A stretch of 64,000 nucleotides of DNA, from contig CAJTVJ010000004.1 in assembly GCA_910579785.1 (NCBI GenBank), positions 41,747-105,746 on the forward strand. The letters run 5' to 3'. Every line of letters starts with the position of its first letter. Position 1 is the first letter of the stretch. The position numbers were made by a program, and so were the translations under genes. The stretch is from an uncultured Christensenella sp. (GTDB lineage Bacteria > Bacillota > Clostridia > Christensenellales > UBA3700). This document shows positions 33,583 to 42,829 of the stretch, in pieces. The notes beneath the pieces are model-generated. The model saw nothing but the letters and a program-made list of their open reading frames with translations. It was not told where the DNA came from and did no database searches.

Positions 33583-36042
33583 GTGACCAACGATAACAAG
33601 AACGAACAATTTAAGAGCTTGAAGGAGATAGACGCGTTTTTAAAAGACGTATCTAAGCCTTTTCTTGCTACTATTGCCGATACTAAGGGGAAGCTCAAAG
33701 AATTTGCCGACAAGGTGAGCGCGGCTAAACAGGAGAGATTGCAGGCTTTGTATAGACAGCAAGAGCTTGAAGCCAAGCAGAATGAGGAGCCGGAAGTTGA
33801 AGAAATTCAAGAGCCTGTCGAGCAAGTTGAAGTTGAGGTCAAAGAAGAAAAAACGGAAGCCGAACAAGTTGTCGTTGAGCAAAAAACTGCTCCTGCGCAA
33901 AAAACTCAGACCTATATCAATCCCGATATGGTGAGAAGAAACAACAACAGAGAGGGCGGCAGCCGTCCGCAGTTTGACAAGCCGAGACAAAACAATCAAG
34001 GTCAGAATAGAGGACAAGGTTCTCAACAGGGCGCAAGACCTTTTCTGCCGAGAGGAAGAGTCGAAGTCGCTCCGCCTGCTCCTATAACCGCAAAGACGGA
34101 CAACAAGAAGAAAAAGGACGGCAAGACGACTTTCAACAAGGACGAGAAGAAGACCTTGAACAAGAGAGATCTTCTCAAAAAGGGCTATGCTTACGACTCT
34201 TCGCTTGAAGATGACAGAGATACCGCAAGATACGTCAAGGTAAAGAAAGCCAAGAAAGACGTCAATACTCCTCAATTTATAAAGATTGAACACGCCGTAT
34301 TGACGAGCGAGAGAGTACCTATCAAGGTATTTAGCGAAAAGATAGGCAAAAGCGCTACGGAGATTGTCAAGAAGTTGTTTGATATGGGCAAGTTTGCAAC
34401 TATTAACGACGTGATAGGCTTTGAAGAGGCTGAACTTATTGCAATAGATTACGATATAACTTTGGAACTCAAAGTTGATAAGAGCGCGGAAGATAAACTT
34501 CAAGATATCATCGATACGCAAGTCGACACTGCAAAGCTTGTCAAGAGACCTCCGATAGTTACTATAATGGGTCACGTCGACCACGGTAAGACGTCGTTGC
34601 TTGACTATATCAGAAAGGCAAACGTTGCCGGCGGCGAAGCAGGCGGAATTACGCAGCATATCGGCGCATATACGATAGACGTCAACGGCGAAAAGATAAC
34701 TTTCCTTGACACTCCGGGTCACGAAGCGTTTACCGCAATGAGACAGAGAGGCGCCAACGTGACGGATATCGCTATCATAGTAGTTGCGGCAGACGACGGA
34801 ATAATGCCGCAGACGGAAGAAGCTATCAACCATGCAAGGGCTGCCAAGGTAGAGATAGTTATCGCTCTCAACAAGATAGATAAGGTGCCAAACGGCAATT
34901 ACGATAAGATTTTCCAACAGCTTGCAGAGAGAGAGTTGCTGCCGGAGGCTTGGGGCGGACAGACGATAGTATGTCCCGTCAGCGCCAAGTCGGGTCAGGG
35001 CGTGAAAGAACTTTTGGAAAGTATTCTTTTGGTCGCTGAGATAAACGAATATAAAGCCAACAAAAAATGTTCGGCGACAGGATCGATTATCGAAGCAAGT
35101 CTCGACAAGGGCAAAGGTCCTATCGCGACTATATTGGTGCAAAACGGTACTCTCAAAGTTGCAGACTACGTCGTTGCAGGCACTGCGATAGGCAAGATAA
35201 GAGATATGACTGACTATACAGGCAAGAGAGTAAAAGAAGCCTTCCCGTCATACGCCGTGCAAGTGCAAGGATTTTCCGAAGTGCCTAAGGCGGGCGATTT
35301 GATGGTCGTTGTCAAAGATGAAAAACTTGCAAAGAAAGTTGCGCAAGAGAGACTTGACAAAGAAAGGTCTGAGATGGCGAGTAGCATTGGCGGCGCAGGT
35401 TTGGTATGGGGCGACAGTGAACAAAAGAACCTCAATATCATTATAAAGGGAGACGTACAGGGATCTGTCGAGGCTATCAAGTCTTCACTTCTCAAACTCA
35501 ACGAAGAGATGGCAGAGAAGAAAGTTAAGCTTTCCGTCGTACACAGCGCTGTCGGCGCGATAAGCGAGTCGGATATAATGCTTGCAGATACGGCTAAGGC
35601 TATCATAATAGCATTCAACGTCAAGGCGGAGACCAAAGCGCAGGCGATTGCAGAGAGAAGCAATATCGATATAAGAAGATACAGCATAATTTACGACGCC
35701 ATCGACGACATGACGAGAGCGCTCAAAGGTATGTTGGATCCGATATACAAAGAGGTCAGCCTTGGAGAAGCAGAAGTTCGTCAGACTTTCAGAATATCCT
35801 CGTTTGGCACTATTGCAGGCAGCTATATCACCAAGGGTAAGGTCGTTCGTAATTCCAAAGTCAGAGTTATCAGAGACGGCATAATCATATTTGAAGGCGC
35901 GCTTACGTCTTTGAAGAGAGGAAAAGACGACGCTAAGGAAGTCGCAAGCGGATATGAGTGCGGTATAGGTCTAGAAAAGTTTAACGACGTCAAGGTCGGA
36001 GATATTATTGAAAGCTATATCTTGGAGCAGATCGAGCAATGA
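33583..36042 (+). CDS. infB: Translation initiation factor IF-2
   Basis: An 819-residue IF-2 starting at GTG 33583 behind GGAGGTGG. Residues ~1-200 are a low-complexity charged N-domain with a Glu/Val-rich stretch and an Arg/Asn/Gln-rich stretch. Residues ~225-300 form the IF2-N subdomain (VFSEKIGKSATEIVKKLFDMGK). The GTPase has GHVDHGKTSLLDYIR (G1), DTPGHEAF (G3) and NKIDK (G4), then the OB-like domain II and fMet-tRNA-binding C2 domain. rbfA overlaps the end by 4 bp. Confidence 0.98.
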   Translation: MTNDNKNEQFKSLKEIDAFLKDVSKPFLATIADTKGKLKEFADKVSAAKQERLQALYRQQELEAKQNEEPEVEEIQEPVEQVEVEVKEEKTEAEQVVVEQKTAPAQKTQTYINPDMVRRNNNREGGSRPQFDKPRQNNQGQNRGQGSQQGARPFLPRGRVEVAPPAPITAKTDNKKKKDGKTTFNKDEKKTLNKRDLLKKGYAYDSSLEDDRDTARYVKVKKAKKDVNTPQFIKIEHAVLTSERVPIKVFSEKIGKSATEIVKKLFDMGKFATINDVIGFEEAELIAIDYDITLELKVDKSAEDKLQDIIDTQVDTAKLVKRPPIVTIMGHVDHGKTSLLDYIRKANVAGGEAGGITQHIGAYTIDVNGEKITFLDTPGHEAFTAMRQRGANVTDIAIIVVAADDGIMPQTEEAINHARAAKVEIVIALNKIDKVPNGNYDKIFQQLAERELLPEAWGGQTIVCPVSAKSGQGVKELLESILLVAEINEYKANKKCSATGSIIEASLDKGKGPIATILVQNGTLKVADYVVAGTAIGKIRDMTDYTGKRVKEAFPSYAVQVQGFSEVPKAGDLMVVVKDEKLAKKVAQERLDKERSEMASSIGGAGLVWGDSEQKNLNIIIKGDVQGSVEAIKSSLLKLNEEMAEKKVKLSVVHSAVGAISESDIMLADTAKAIIIAFNVKAETKAQAIAERSNIDIRRYSIIYDAIDDMTRALKGMLDPIYKEVSLGEAEVRQTFRISSFGTIAGSYITKGKVVRNSKVRVIRDGIIIFEGALTSLKRGKDDAKEVASGYECGIGLEKFNDVKVGDIIESYILEQIEQ

Positions 36043-36398
36043 ACAGATATGAAAGAATAAATGCAGAACTCAAAAAGCAGCTTTCCATTATCCTAAGAGA
36101 CGGGATAAACGATCCGAGAGTCGCAGGAAAAATGATATGCGTGACAGATGCCAAGGTCGACAGAGATTTGACCTTGGCACAGGTCTATATATCCGTGCTC
36201 AACGCCAACGGGCAGGAAAAAGACATTCTCGACGGACTCAACAGCGCAGAGGGCTTTATCAAGTCGTGCTTAAAGACGAGGATAAAGTTGAGAAATATGC
36301 CTGCTCTTCGTTTTATTTTCGACACTTCGTTGGATTACGGTATGAAAATCGAGAAGATATTGGACGACATACAAAAAAAAGAGGAGAGCTCTAATTGA
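36039..36398 (+). CDS. rbfA: Ribosome-binding factor A
   Basis: A 119-residue KH-fold factor for 16S rRNA 5'-end maturation and cold adaptation. Visible: RYERINAELKKQLSIILRDGINDPRV, then VDRDLTLAQVYISVL and LRNMPALRFIFDTSLDYGMKIEKIL. Overlaps infB (ATGA) and the next gene (TTGA). Confidence 0.96.
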   Translation: MNRYERINAELKKQLSIILRDGINDPRVAGKMICVTDAKVDRDLTLAQVYISVLNANGQEKDILDGLNSAEGFIKSCLKTRIKLRNMPALRFIFDTSLDYGMKIEKILDDIQKKEESSN

Positions 36399-37372
36399 GA
36401 TCTATAAATATGTATGAAGATTTTATCAAGGCAATAGATAAAAGCAATTCTATTTGCATAATTTCCCATCAAAACCCAGACGGAGATACCTGCGGAAGTT
36501 CGCTTGCGCTTTATAGAGCATTAAAACTATATGGCAAGACGCAGGTGGGTATTTTTTGCGACAGCGATTTTAGAGAAAGTTTAAAAGTCCTTGACGGAAT
36601 AGATGAATATAATAAGTGCGAAATTGCCAAGTTTGATATGGCAATCGCTTGCGACTGCGCAGAAAAAGAGAGAATGGGAGAATATTACGCTCTTTTCAGC
36701 AAAGCTAAGTATAGAGCGGATATCGACCATCATAAGACGAATGATTTTTACGGAAATATAAATTACGTTGAGGCAGGAGTAAGCGCGACTTGCGAGGTCA
36801 TGTACAAAATCATAAAAGCGCTTGACGAAATCAAGCCGTGTCTTGACGATACCGTCGCAAAATTGTTGTATAGCGGTTTAGTGACCGACAGCGGCGGTTT
36901 TACTTTTTCAAGCGTGTCAAGTCAGACGCATAAAATAGCGTCGCAGCTCATCAAATACAACTTTTCAGCGTCTGCTATATGCGAACATTTTTTAAAAAGC
37001 GTTTCGATAAATACTTTTAAATTGAGAGCTAGGGTGCTGTCAAACGCCAAATTTTTTGAAGACAATAAAATAGGTATTATAGTATTCAATAAAGAAGATT
37101 TTGAGAGTACGGGCACCAGCGGCAACGACACCGAGGGAGCTATAAACTATATAAGAGATATAGACGGCGTGGAAATTGCAGTAGCAATATCGCATACAGA
37201 CAAGGCAAATTCTTATAAGATAAGCATCAGGACTTCAGACAGAGTCGACGCGTCAAAGATTGCAATGACTTTTGGCGGCGGCGGACACAAGAATGCGGCG
37301 GGCGGAAGACTGTCGGGATTTTTGGAAGATGTCAAGGACAAGCTGTTGAAGGCTTGCAGAGACGAATTATGA
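36395..37372 (+). CDS. nrnA: DHH-family phosphoesterase (oligoribonuclease NrnA type)
   Basis: Bifunctional nanoRNase/pAp phosphatase family, 325 residues. The DHH domain has ISHQNPDGDTCGSSLAL, ACDCAEKERMG, RADIDHHKTND (DHH motif) and LYSGLVTDSGGFTFSSV; the DHHA1 domain ends with TFGGGGHKNAAGGRLSG. The TTG at 36395 has GGAG 7 bp upstream and overlaps the rbfA stop; the ATG at 36410 is an alternative. Position in the infB operon is typical of Bacillota. Confidence 0.93.
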   Translation: MRSINMYEDFIKAIDKSNSICIISHQNPDGDTCGSSLALYRALKLYGKTQVGIFCDSDFRESLKVLDGIDEYNKCEIAKFDMAIACDCAEKERMGEYYALFSKAKYRADIDHHKTNDFYGNINYVEAGVSATCEVMYKIIKALDEIKPCLDDTVAKLLYSGLVTDSGGFTFSSVSSQTHKIASQLIKYNFSASAICEHFLKSVSINTFKLRARVLSNAKFFEDNKIGIIVFNKEDFESTGTSGNDTEGAINYIRDIDGVEIAVAISHTDKANSYKISIRTSDRVDASKIAMTFGGGGHKNAAGGRLSGFLEDVKDKLLKACRDEL

Positions 37373-38253
37373 ACGGATTTGCCGTAATCAATAAACAAGG
37401 CGGTATGTCGTCTAGCGACGTTGTCATAAAGTGCCGCAATGCATTAAGCAAAGCGTTGGGAGAAAAAGTCAAGTCTGGGCATATGGGTACGTTAGACCCT
37501 ATGGCTGAGGGGATTTTGATAGTTGCGTTTGGCAATGCGACAAGACTTTTTGACTTTTTGCTCGCAAAGCAGAAGAGCTATATTGCTACGTTTGTATTTG
37601 GAGAGGACAGAGATACTGCCGACGCTACGGGCAAAGTGGTGGAAAGGTCGTCTTTGCCAAGATACAAAGATTTAGCAGATATACTTGTAAATTTTATCGG
37701 AGATATTATGCAGACTCCGCCTAAATACAGCGCGGTAAACGTCAACGGCGTGCGCGCTTACGACATGGCGAGGGCAGGCAAAGACTTTCAGCTTCAACCG
37801 AAAAAAGTGAAAGTCGGCGAGATAAGCGTTATCGACAGCACTTTGGACGGCGAGTATTGTAAGAGCGTAACTCTTTCGATACAATGTGGCGGAGGTACGT
37901 ATATCAGGAGCATTTGCACTGACGTGGCAAAATCATTGGGCGTATGCGCCTATATGTCGGCTTTGACAAGAAGCGAATGCGGAGGATTTGATTTAAAAGA
38001 CAGCGTAACTTTGAACGAATTTATTTCTGCTCCGCTTGACAATATCAACGACATAAAATTGATTGTCGGGAAGATAATGCCAATAATATCGGCAGATAGC
38101 GATACGTACTTTGATATAAGGAACGGAAAGAGCATCGACTGCAATTTGCAAGACGGAAATTATGCTTTTGAGTATGACGGCAAGGTGTGCTTTATCGTCG
38201 AAGTCAATGGAAAAAGTGCAAAGTCCATATGTTTTTTGCAGGAAAAAGAGTAA
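37369..38253 (+). CDS. truB: tRNA pseudouridine-55 synthase
   Basis: Forms pseudouridine 55 in the T-loop of tRNAs. The 294-residue protein starts MNGFAVINKQGGMSSSDVV and carries the catalytic segment SGHMGTLDPMAEGILIVAFGNATRLF (Asp), then MQTPPKYSAVNVNGVRAYDMAR and GGGTYIRSICTDVAKSLG. The ATG at 37369 overlaps the nrnA stop by 4 bp; the upstream in-frame start at 37354 lies well inside nrnA. Confidence 0.96.
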   Translation: MNGFAVINKQGGMSSSDVVIKCRNALSKALGEKVKSGHMGTLDPMAEGILIVAFGNATRLFDFLLAKQKSYIATFVFGEDRDTADATGKVVERSSLPRYKDLADILVNFIGDIMQTPPKYSAVNVNGVRAYDMARAGKDFQLQPKKVKVGEISVIDSTLDGEYCKSVTLSIQCGGGTYIRSICTDVAKSLGVCAYMSALTRSECGGFDLKDSVTLNEFISAPLDNINDIKLIVGKIMPIISADSDTYFDIRNGKSIDCNLQDGNYAFEYDGKVCFIVEVNGKSAKSICFLQEKE

Positions 38254-38271
38254 TGGGAAGCGACGCTGACT

Positions 38272-39198
38272 ATGAGTAGATGGAAAGGAACTGACGTATT
38301 GGAATATACCGACGGCTGCCGAGACAGCCTGGTCGTTGCATTGGGTTTTTTCGACTGTCTGCACGTAGGACATATCAAGTTGATAGAGCGGGCAAAGTTG
38401 TTGGCTTTTAAGAATTCGGCAAAGTGCGCGGTATTTACTTTTTGCAACGATCCCTTTGAGGTGCTTAGATGCGTCAAGAAAGAGCAGATACTCAACTTTG
38501 AAGAGAGAGTGAAAAAACTTAATTTTCTAAGGGTTGAATACTGTCTCAAAACAACCTTTGACAGTGAGTTTTCCAAGTTAAGCCCGGAGGAGTTTTTGGA
38601 TAAATTACTCGATAATACGTCGATTAAAGGTATAGTAGTCGGTGACGATTACACTTTTGGCAGAGGCGGAAAGGGCGACGTAGAGCTTCTCAAAAGTAAG
38701 TGTTTGGAGAAAAATATACAATTAGAAGTCGTACCATTTGCAATGGACAACGGCGAAAAGATTTCTTCCAGCAAGATAAGGTCGTTGCTTTTAGACGGCG
38801 ATATAGAGCTGGCAAATAAGTATCTCGGACAGCCATATTTTATTGACGGCGAAGTAGTTCACGGCATGAAGAGAGGCCGCAATATAGGCTTTGCAACGGC
38901 AAATCTGACTTATCCGAGCGACAAACTCAAAATAAAGAGCGGAGTTTATTATACCAAAGTGTTTATCAACGGCGTATGGCTCAAAGCCGTAACCAACGTC
39001 GGCGACAGACCTACTTTTGACGAGAAAGACTATAATATCGAAAGCCATATATTGTTTTATAAAGACGACTTATACGGCAAAAAAATAACAATATCTTTTT
39101 TGCAGCGCATAAGAGACATACAAAAATTTACAGCAAAGGAAGAACTTGCCGAGAGGATAAGTTTGGACGTAGAGTTTGCCCTTAAAAGCAAATTGTGA
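38272..39198 (+). CDS. ribF: Bifunctional riboflavin kinase / FAD synthetase
   Basis: Makes FMN and FAD from riboflavin. The N-terminal nucleotidyltransferase has ALGFFDCLHVGHIKLIERAK (HxGH-like) and VGDDYTFGRGGKGDVELL; ISSSKIRSLLLDGDI follows. The C-terminal kinase domain has GMKRGRNIGFATANL and SGVYYTKVFINGVWLKAVTNVGDRPTF. Total 308 residues, normal length. Usual place at the end of the truB block. Confidence 0.95.
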   Translation: MSRWKGTDVLEYTDGCRDSLVVALGFFDCLHVGHIKLIERAKLLAFKNSAKCAVFTFCNDPFEVLRCVKKEQILNFEERVKKLNFLRVEYCLKTTFDSEFSKLSPEEFLDKLLDNTSIKGIVVGDDYTFGRGGKGDVELLKSKCLEKNIQLEVVPFAMDNGEKISSSKIRSLLLDGDIELANKYLGQPYFIDGEVVHGMKRGRNIGFATANLTYPSDKLKIKSGVYYTKVFINGVWLKAVTNVGDRPTFDEKDYNIESHILFYKDDLYGKKITISFLQRIRDIQKFTAKEELAERISLDVEFALKSKL

Positions 39199-39205
39199 GG
39201 TATTT

Positions 39206-40060
39206 ATGATAAAATTCGGACCGAGCGGACTGTGTTCGCAATTCGCCGAGAGCGGAAGAAAGCATACGATAGAGGCAGGCAAATGGCTGAGTGATTTGGG
39301 ATTGGACTGCTTTGAATATTCATTTGGCAGAGGCGTGCTTATAAAAAGTCAGACTGCGGCAGAAATAGGCGAAGAATTTGCAAAAAATAATATAGAAATC
39401 AGCGTACATGCGCCTTATTTTATCAATCTTGCCACGCAGGAAGAAGAAAAGGCGATAAATAACCACAGATATATATTCTCGTCGCTCAAAGCTTTGAGCG
39501 CATTCGGCGGTAAAAGATGCGTATTTCATCCCGGAAGTCCATTGAAAGCCGCAAGAAGCGAAGCAATGTCGTTGCTTCTCAAAAGATTTGAAGAGATTTT
39601 GAAAATCAAAGAGGACGAAGGGTACGGAGACTTGCTGCTTTGTCCTGAGACGATGGGCAAAAAAGCGCAGCTTGGAGATTTGCAAGAGATAATTGAGATG
39701 TGCAAGTTGGGCGATAGAAATATCGTGCCTTGTATTGATTTCGGACATCTCAATTCAAGAGAGCAAGGATTATACTATACGGCGGACGATTATAAGCGTA
39801 CCATCGACGCTCTTTTAAAGGGCTTGGGCGAGGAAAAGGTAAACAGAATGCACGTGCATTTCTCAAAGATACAATATTCTTCCGGCGGAGAAGTAAGACA
39901 TTTGACCTTTGACGATACGCAGTACGGTCCCGATTATCAGCCTTTGATGCAAGTTTTTGCCGAATATAAACTGTCTCCGTACGTGGTATGCGAATCGGCA
40001 GGTACGCAGACGAGAGACGCGCTGGCAATGAAAGAGTATTATAAGTCGCTCAACATATAA
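39206..40060 (+). CDS. Endonuclease IV-like AP endonuclease (TIM barrel)
   Basis: A 284-residue protein of the AP endonuclease 2/Nfo family, which cleaves abasic sites using three zinc ions. Metal-ligand motifs: ISVHAPYFINLA, KRCVFHPGSPLKA, LLLCPETMGK, VPCIDFGHLNSRE, MHVHFSKIQY, and a final VVCESAGTQ Glu. The ATG at 39206 follows GTGAGG; the frame opens earlier inside ribF. The bacterial nfo symbol is plausible, but the N-terminus (MIKFGPSGLCSQFAESG) is of the shorter clostridial type. It begins 7 bp after ribF. Confidence 0.88.
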   Translation: MIKFGPSGLCSQFAESGRKHTIEAGKWLSDLGLDCFEYSFGRGVLIKSQTAAEIGEEFAKNNIEISVHAPYFINLATQEEEKAINNHRYIFSSLKALSAFGGKRCVFHPGSPLKAARSEAMSLLLKRFEEILKIKEDEGYGDLLLCPETMGKKAQLGDLQEIIEMCKLGDRNIVPCIDFGHLNSREQGLYYTADDYKRTIDALLKGLGEEKVNRMHVHFSKIQYSSGGEVRHLTFDDTQYGPDYQPLMQVFAEYKLSPYVVCESAGTQTRDALAMKEYYKSLNI

Positions 40061-40112
40061 GCAAAACACCTGATTTTCGTCTTATAAGATTTGACAATAT
40101 TGTCGGTATAGC

Positions 40113-40141
40113 TTTACACGGTGATAAAAATATGTTAGAAT
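40113..40141 (+). promoter_or_regulatory. Promoter of the M24 peptidase gene; predicts a leaderless mRNA
   Basis: TTTACA (40113-40118), 17-bp spacer, TAGAAT (40136-40141), then the ATG at 40148 after 6 bp. No Shine-Dalgarno sequence. Confidence 0.55.
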
Positions 40142-40147
40142 ATTTTC

Positions 40148-41182
40148 ATGGATATATGCAGACAATTATATGAAATGGCAGACGTGGATACTCTTATCTT
40201 ACAGACGCCGTCAAATACGCTGTATCTATCGGGGTATCAGTCGACCAACTGTCAGATAATTTTGACAAAAGACAACAGCTATTTCCTCACAGATATGCGA
40301 TATTTTCTTGAAGCTAAGCAGGTATTGGGGAATAGATTTGAGATATTGTGTCAGAGTTTGGATAGTTCGCAAGACTTGATATGCGGTGACAAAATAGGCT
40401 TTGAAGACGATATATCTTATGGACAATATAGGTTGATTTCCAAGCTTGTCGGCGGAAGACAGCTTTGCTCGGTATCGCATGTGATATCCTCGCTGAGAGA
40501 TATCAAAAACAGTTATGAAATCAAGTGTATAAGACACGCTCAGCAAGTGACTGAACTTGCCTTTGACGAAGCTTTAAAGATAGTCAAAGAAGGGCTGAAC
40601 GAAGTTGAATTAGCTGCATATATAGAATATATAATGAAGAAAAACAACTGTCAAGCGGCTTTTGAATCCATCACGGCATTTGGCAGACATACGGCAAGTC
40701 CGCACGCACATCCCGACGGCACGGCGCTCAAAAACGGCGACTTTATCACTATGGATATAGGAGCCAGATATAAAGGGTATTGCTCCGATATGACGAGGAC
40801 TGTGGGATATGGACAAATAAGTTCAAAGCAGTGCGAGATTTATCAACACGTGCTGACGGCTCAACAACTTGCGCTTGATTCTCTTAAAGCAGGAATGAGC
40901 GGCAAAGAAGGCGACGCGATAGCGCGAGACTATTTTAAAAGTAATAAGCTTGACGGCTACTTTACCCATTCTTTGGGGCACGGAGTGGGAATAGACATAC
41001 ACGAGGGCGTGGGGCTTACGCCCAAAGAAGAGAGAGTCTTGCTGCCCGATATGGTCGTGACAGTAGAGCCAGGACTTTATATCGACGGCGAATTTGGCGT
41101 GCGAATAGAGGACATGGTTTTGATAAAAGACGGCGGCATTATGGACTTAACTAATACTAATAAAAAACTAATAATACTATAA
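40148..41182 (+). CDS. Xaa-Pro aminopeptidase-like M24B metallopeptidase
   Basis: A 344-residue creatinase/aminopeptidase P family protein. The N-terminal creatinase-like domain covers ~1-120. The pita-bread catalytic domain has the five metal ligands: MDIGARYKGYCSDMTRT (two Asp), THSLGHGVGIDIHE (His), VTVEPGLYI (Glu) and GVRIEDMV (Glu). The gene directly precedes efp, a common clostridial pairing. The start has no ribosome-binding site and lies where the promoter predicts transcription to begin. Confidence 0.93.
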   Translation: MDICRQLYEMADVDTLILQTPSNTLYLSGYQSTNCQIILTKDNSYFLTDMRYFLEAKQVLGNRFEILCQSLDSSQDLICGDKIGFEDDISYGQYRLISKLVGGRQLCSVSHVISSLRDIKNSYEIKCIRHAQQVTELAFDEALKIVKEGLNEVELAAYIEYIMKKNNCQAAFESITAFGRHTASPHAHPDGTALKNGDFITMDIGARYKGYCSDMTRTVGYGQISSKQCEIYQHVLTAQQLALDSLKAGMSGKEGDAIARDYFKSNKLDGYFTHSLGHGVGIDIHEGVGLTPKEERVLLPDMVVTVEPGLYIDGEFGVRIEDMVLIKDGGIMDLTNTNKKLIIL

Positions 41183-41200
41183 TATATTTGGAGGTATTTT

Positions 41201-41767
41201 ATGGCTGATTTTATATTGGCAGGCGATTTTAGAAAGGGCGTTACGTTTGAAATGGACGGCAAAGTCGTTACTATCGTCGATTTTTTGCACGTTAAACCTG
41301 GTAAGGGAGCTGCATTTGTAAGAACAAAACTCAGAGACGTTATCAATGGCGGTACCGTCGAAATGACGTTCAACCCAACTGCAAAGTTCCAGACCGCTCA
41401 CATCGAGCATAAGACCATGGTATATTCATACAATGACGGCGATCTTTATTATTTTATGGATCCCAACACGTACGATATGCTTCCTATCAACGGCGAAGCA
41501 GCAGAGGACGCGCTTAAATTCGTCATGGAAAACGGCGAAGTCACGGTATCTTTCTACAACGGAAGTCCATTCTCAGTCGAGGCTCCCAACTTTGTTGAAC
41601 TTTTGATCACGCATTGCGAGCCGGGCGCAAAGGGAAATACTACGCAGGGCGCGACAAAACCAGCTACCCTCGAAACAGGTCTTACTTTGCAAGTGCCGCT
41701 CTTTGTCAATGAAGGAGATACTATCAGAGTCGACACTCGTACTTGCTCTTATATGTCGAGAGTTTAA
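41201..41767 (+). CDS. efp: Translation elongation factor P
   Basis: Rescues ribosomes stalled at polyprolines. The 188-residue protein has the three-barrel plan; the modification-loop lysine is in VKPGKGAAF (near residue 33), and the C-terminal signature is in GDTIRVDTRTCSYMSRV. No EpmA/EpmB genes are adjacent, as expected in Bacillota. Strong ribosome-binding site TTGGAGG. A terminator follows, separating efp from the sporulation operon. Confidence 0.97.
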   Translation: MADFILAGDFRKGVTFEMDGKVVTIVDFLHVKPGKGAAFVRTKLRDVINGGTVEMTFNPTAKFQTAHIEHKTMVYSYNDGDLYYFMDPNTYDMLPINGEAAEDALKFVMENGEVTVSFYNGSPFSVEAPNFVELLITHCEPGAKGNTTQGATKPATLETGLTLQVPLFVNEGDTIRVDTRTCSYMSRV

Positions 41768-41785
41768 TTATTTGATACAACGCAG

Positions 41786-41813
41786 CGGGCAAGCGTCGCT
41801 TGCCCTTGTTTTG
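41786..41813 (+). terminator. Rho-independent terminator after efp
   Basis: GGGCAAGC (41787-41794) pairs perfectly with GCTTGCCC (41798-41805) around a 3-nt loop, followed by TTGTTTTG. Confidence 0.85.
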
Positions 41814-41933
41814 CATTTTCAGACAAAAGCGGATATTTATTCGCTTTGTTTATTTTTGCGACGTAAATTATCGTCGTAATTTTTATTATTTTTTTGTCGA
41901 AATAGATACTCATTTTTACTTAATTGTAGTTTA

Positions 41934-41960
41934 GTCATACGGCAGATTTGGGCGTACTAA
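41934..41960 (+). promoter_or_regulatory. Candidate sigma-E-type promoter of spoIIIAA
   Basis: GTCATA (41934-41939), 13-bp spacer, CGTACTAA (41953-41960) resembles the sigma-E elements (about ATA at -35 and CATACAAT at -10), with five of eight matches at -10. The ATG at 41969 would lie about 2 nt from the transcript end. spoIIIA is a known sigma-E regulon member, which makes the site credible despite imperfect matches. Confidence 0.4.
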
Positions 41961-41968
41961 TATATTGT

Positions 41969-42829
41969 ATGGAAAGATTACTGTCAAAACTTTTGCCGAT
42001 AAGTATTTTCAACGACTTGTTCTCCTCGGCGGATATGAGCATGTTGACCGAAGTGCGACTGAGACTTGGCAAGCCTATATATATCGCTACGTCTGGAAGG
42101 TATAAGAAGCTTGGGGAGTATGCCGTGCAGAAAGAAGACTTTGATCATATCTTGGGAGTTGCGACAAGGTCGTCGCTATATGCCTACAACAGCAGCTTGG
42201 CGCAGGGATATATCTCGTATGACGGCGGAATAAGGATAGGTATATCAGGCGAAGGTGTGCTTAAAAACGGCGAACTCAGCACACTTAAAAACATAACTTC
42301 GATATGTATCCGCATACCGCGATTTATCGAGATAGACAACGCAAAAATAAAAAATTTGATAAAAAATTTTGACAATACGTTGATTATATCCAAGCCGGGA
42401 TATGGCAAGACGACGTTGCTTAGGTATATGATAAAGTCGCTATCTGATAAGGAGTACAATACGCTTGTACTTGACGAGAGAGGCGAACTCAGCGGTATCG
42501 TTGAAGGTGAGCAGACTTTGGATTTGGGAGATTGCACCGACGTTGCAGTGGGCATTCCAAAGCTTGTCGCCTATGCTTCGCAGGTGAGAAGTATGCGTCC
42601 CGACGTCATTGCAACGGACGAAATTTTCGGCGAAAAGGAGATAGATTGCGTGCTTGACTGCATACGATGCGGAGTAAAAGTCATTGCAACGCTGCATGCG
42701 GACGAGCTTGCCAAGGTCAAGTCGAGCCGCATATATTCGACGCTTTTAAAAGATTTTCGTTACGTCGTGTCCATCATAGGCATAGGCAATATAGACAGAG
42801 TGATAGATTTGAGGGATAAGTATGCTTAA
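41969..42829 (+). CDS. spoIIIAA: Stage III sporulation protein AA (ATPase)
   Basis: A 286-residue secretion-type ATPase thought to power the SpoIIIA-SpoIIQ channel between mother cell and forespore. Walker A SKPGYGKTTLLRY and Walker B-like NTLVLDERGEL are visible, with SMRPDVIATDEIFGEKE and VIATLHADEL later, as in GspE/VirB11 relatives. I use the ATG at 41969 (MERLLSKLL); an in-frame TTG exists at 41948. Neither has a ribosome-binding site. First gene of a complete eight-gene operon; overlaps spoIIIAB by 8 bp. Confidence 0.94.
   Translation: MERLLSKLLPISIFNDLFSSADMSMLTEVRLRLGKPIYIATSGRYKKLGEYAVQKEDFDHILGVATRSSLYAYNSSLAQGYISYDGGIRIGISGEGVLKNGELSTLKNITSICIRIPRFIEIDNAKIKNLIKNFDNTLIISKPGYGKTTLLRYMIKSLSDKEYNTLVLDERGELSGIVEGEQTLDLGDCTDVAVGIPKLVAYASQVRSMRPDVIATDEIFGEKEIDCVLDCIRCGVKVIATLHADELAKVKSSRIYSTLLKDFRYVVSIIGIGNIDRVIDLRDKYA

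Noticed and set aside
33640..35142. Long minus-strand open frame of 500 codons opposite infB
   Set aside because: It is the antisense shadow of a clear IF-2 gene with all G motifs; the translation shows no family features and no ribosome-binding site.
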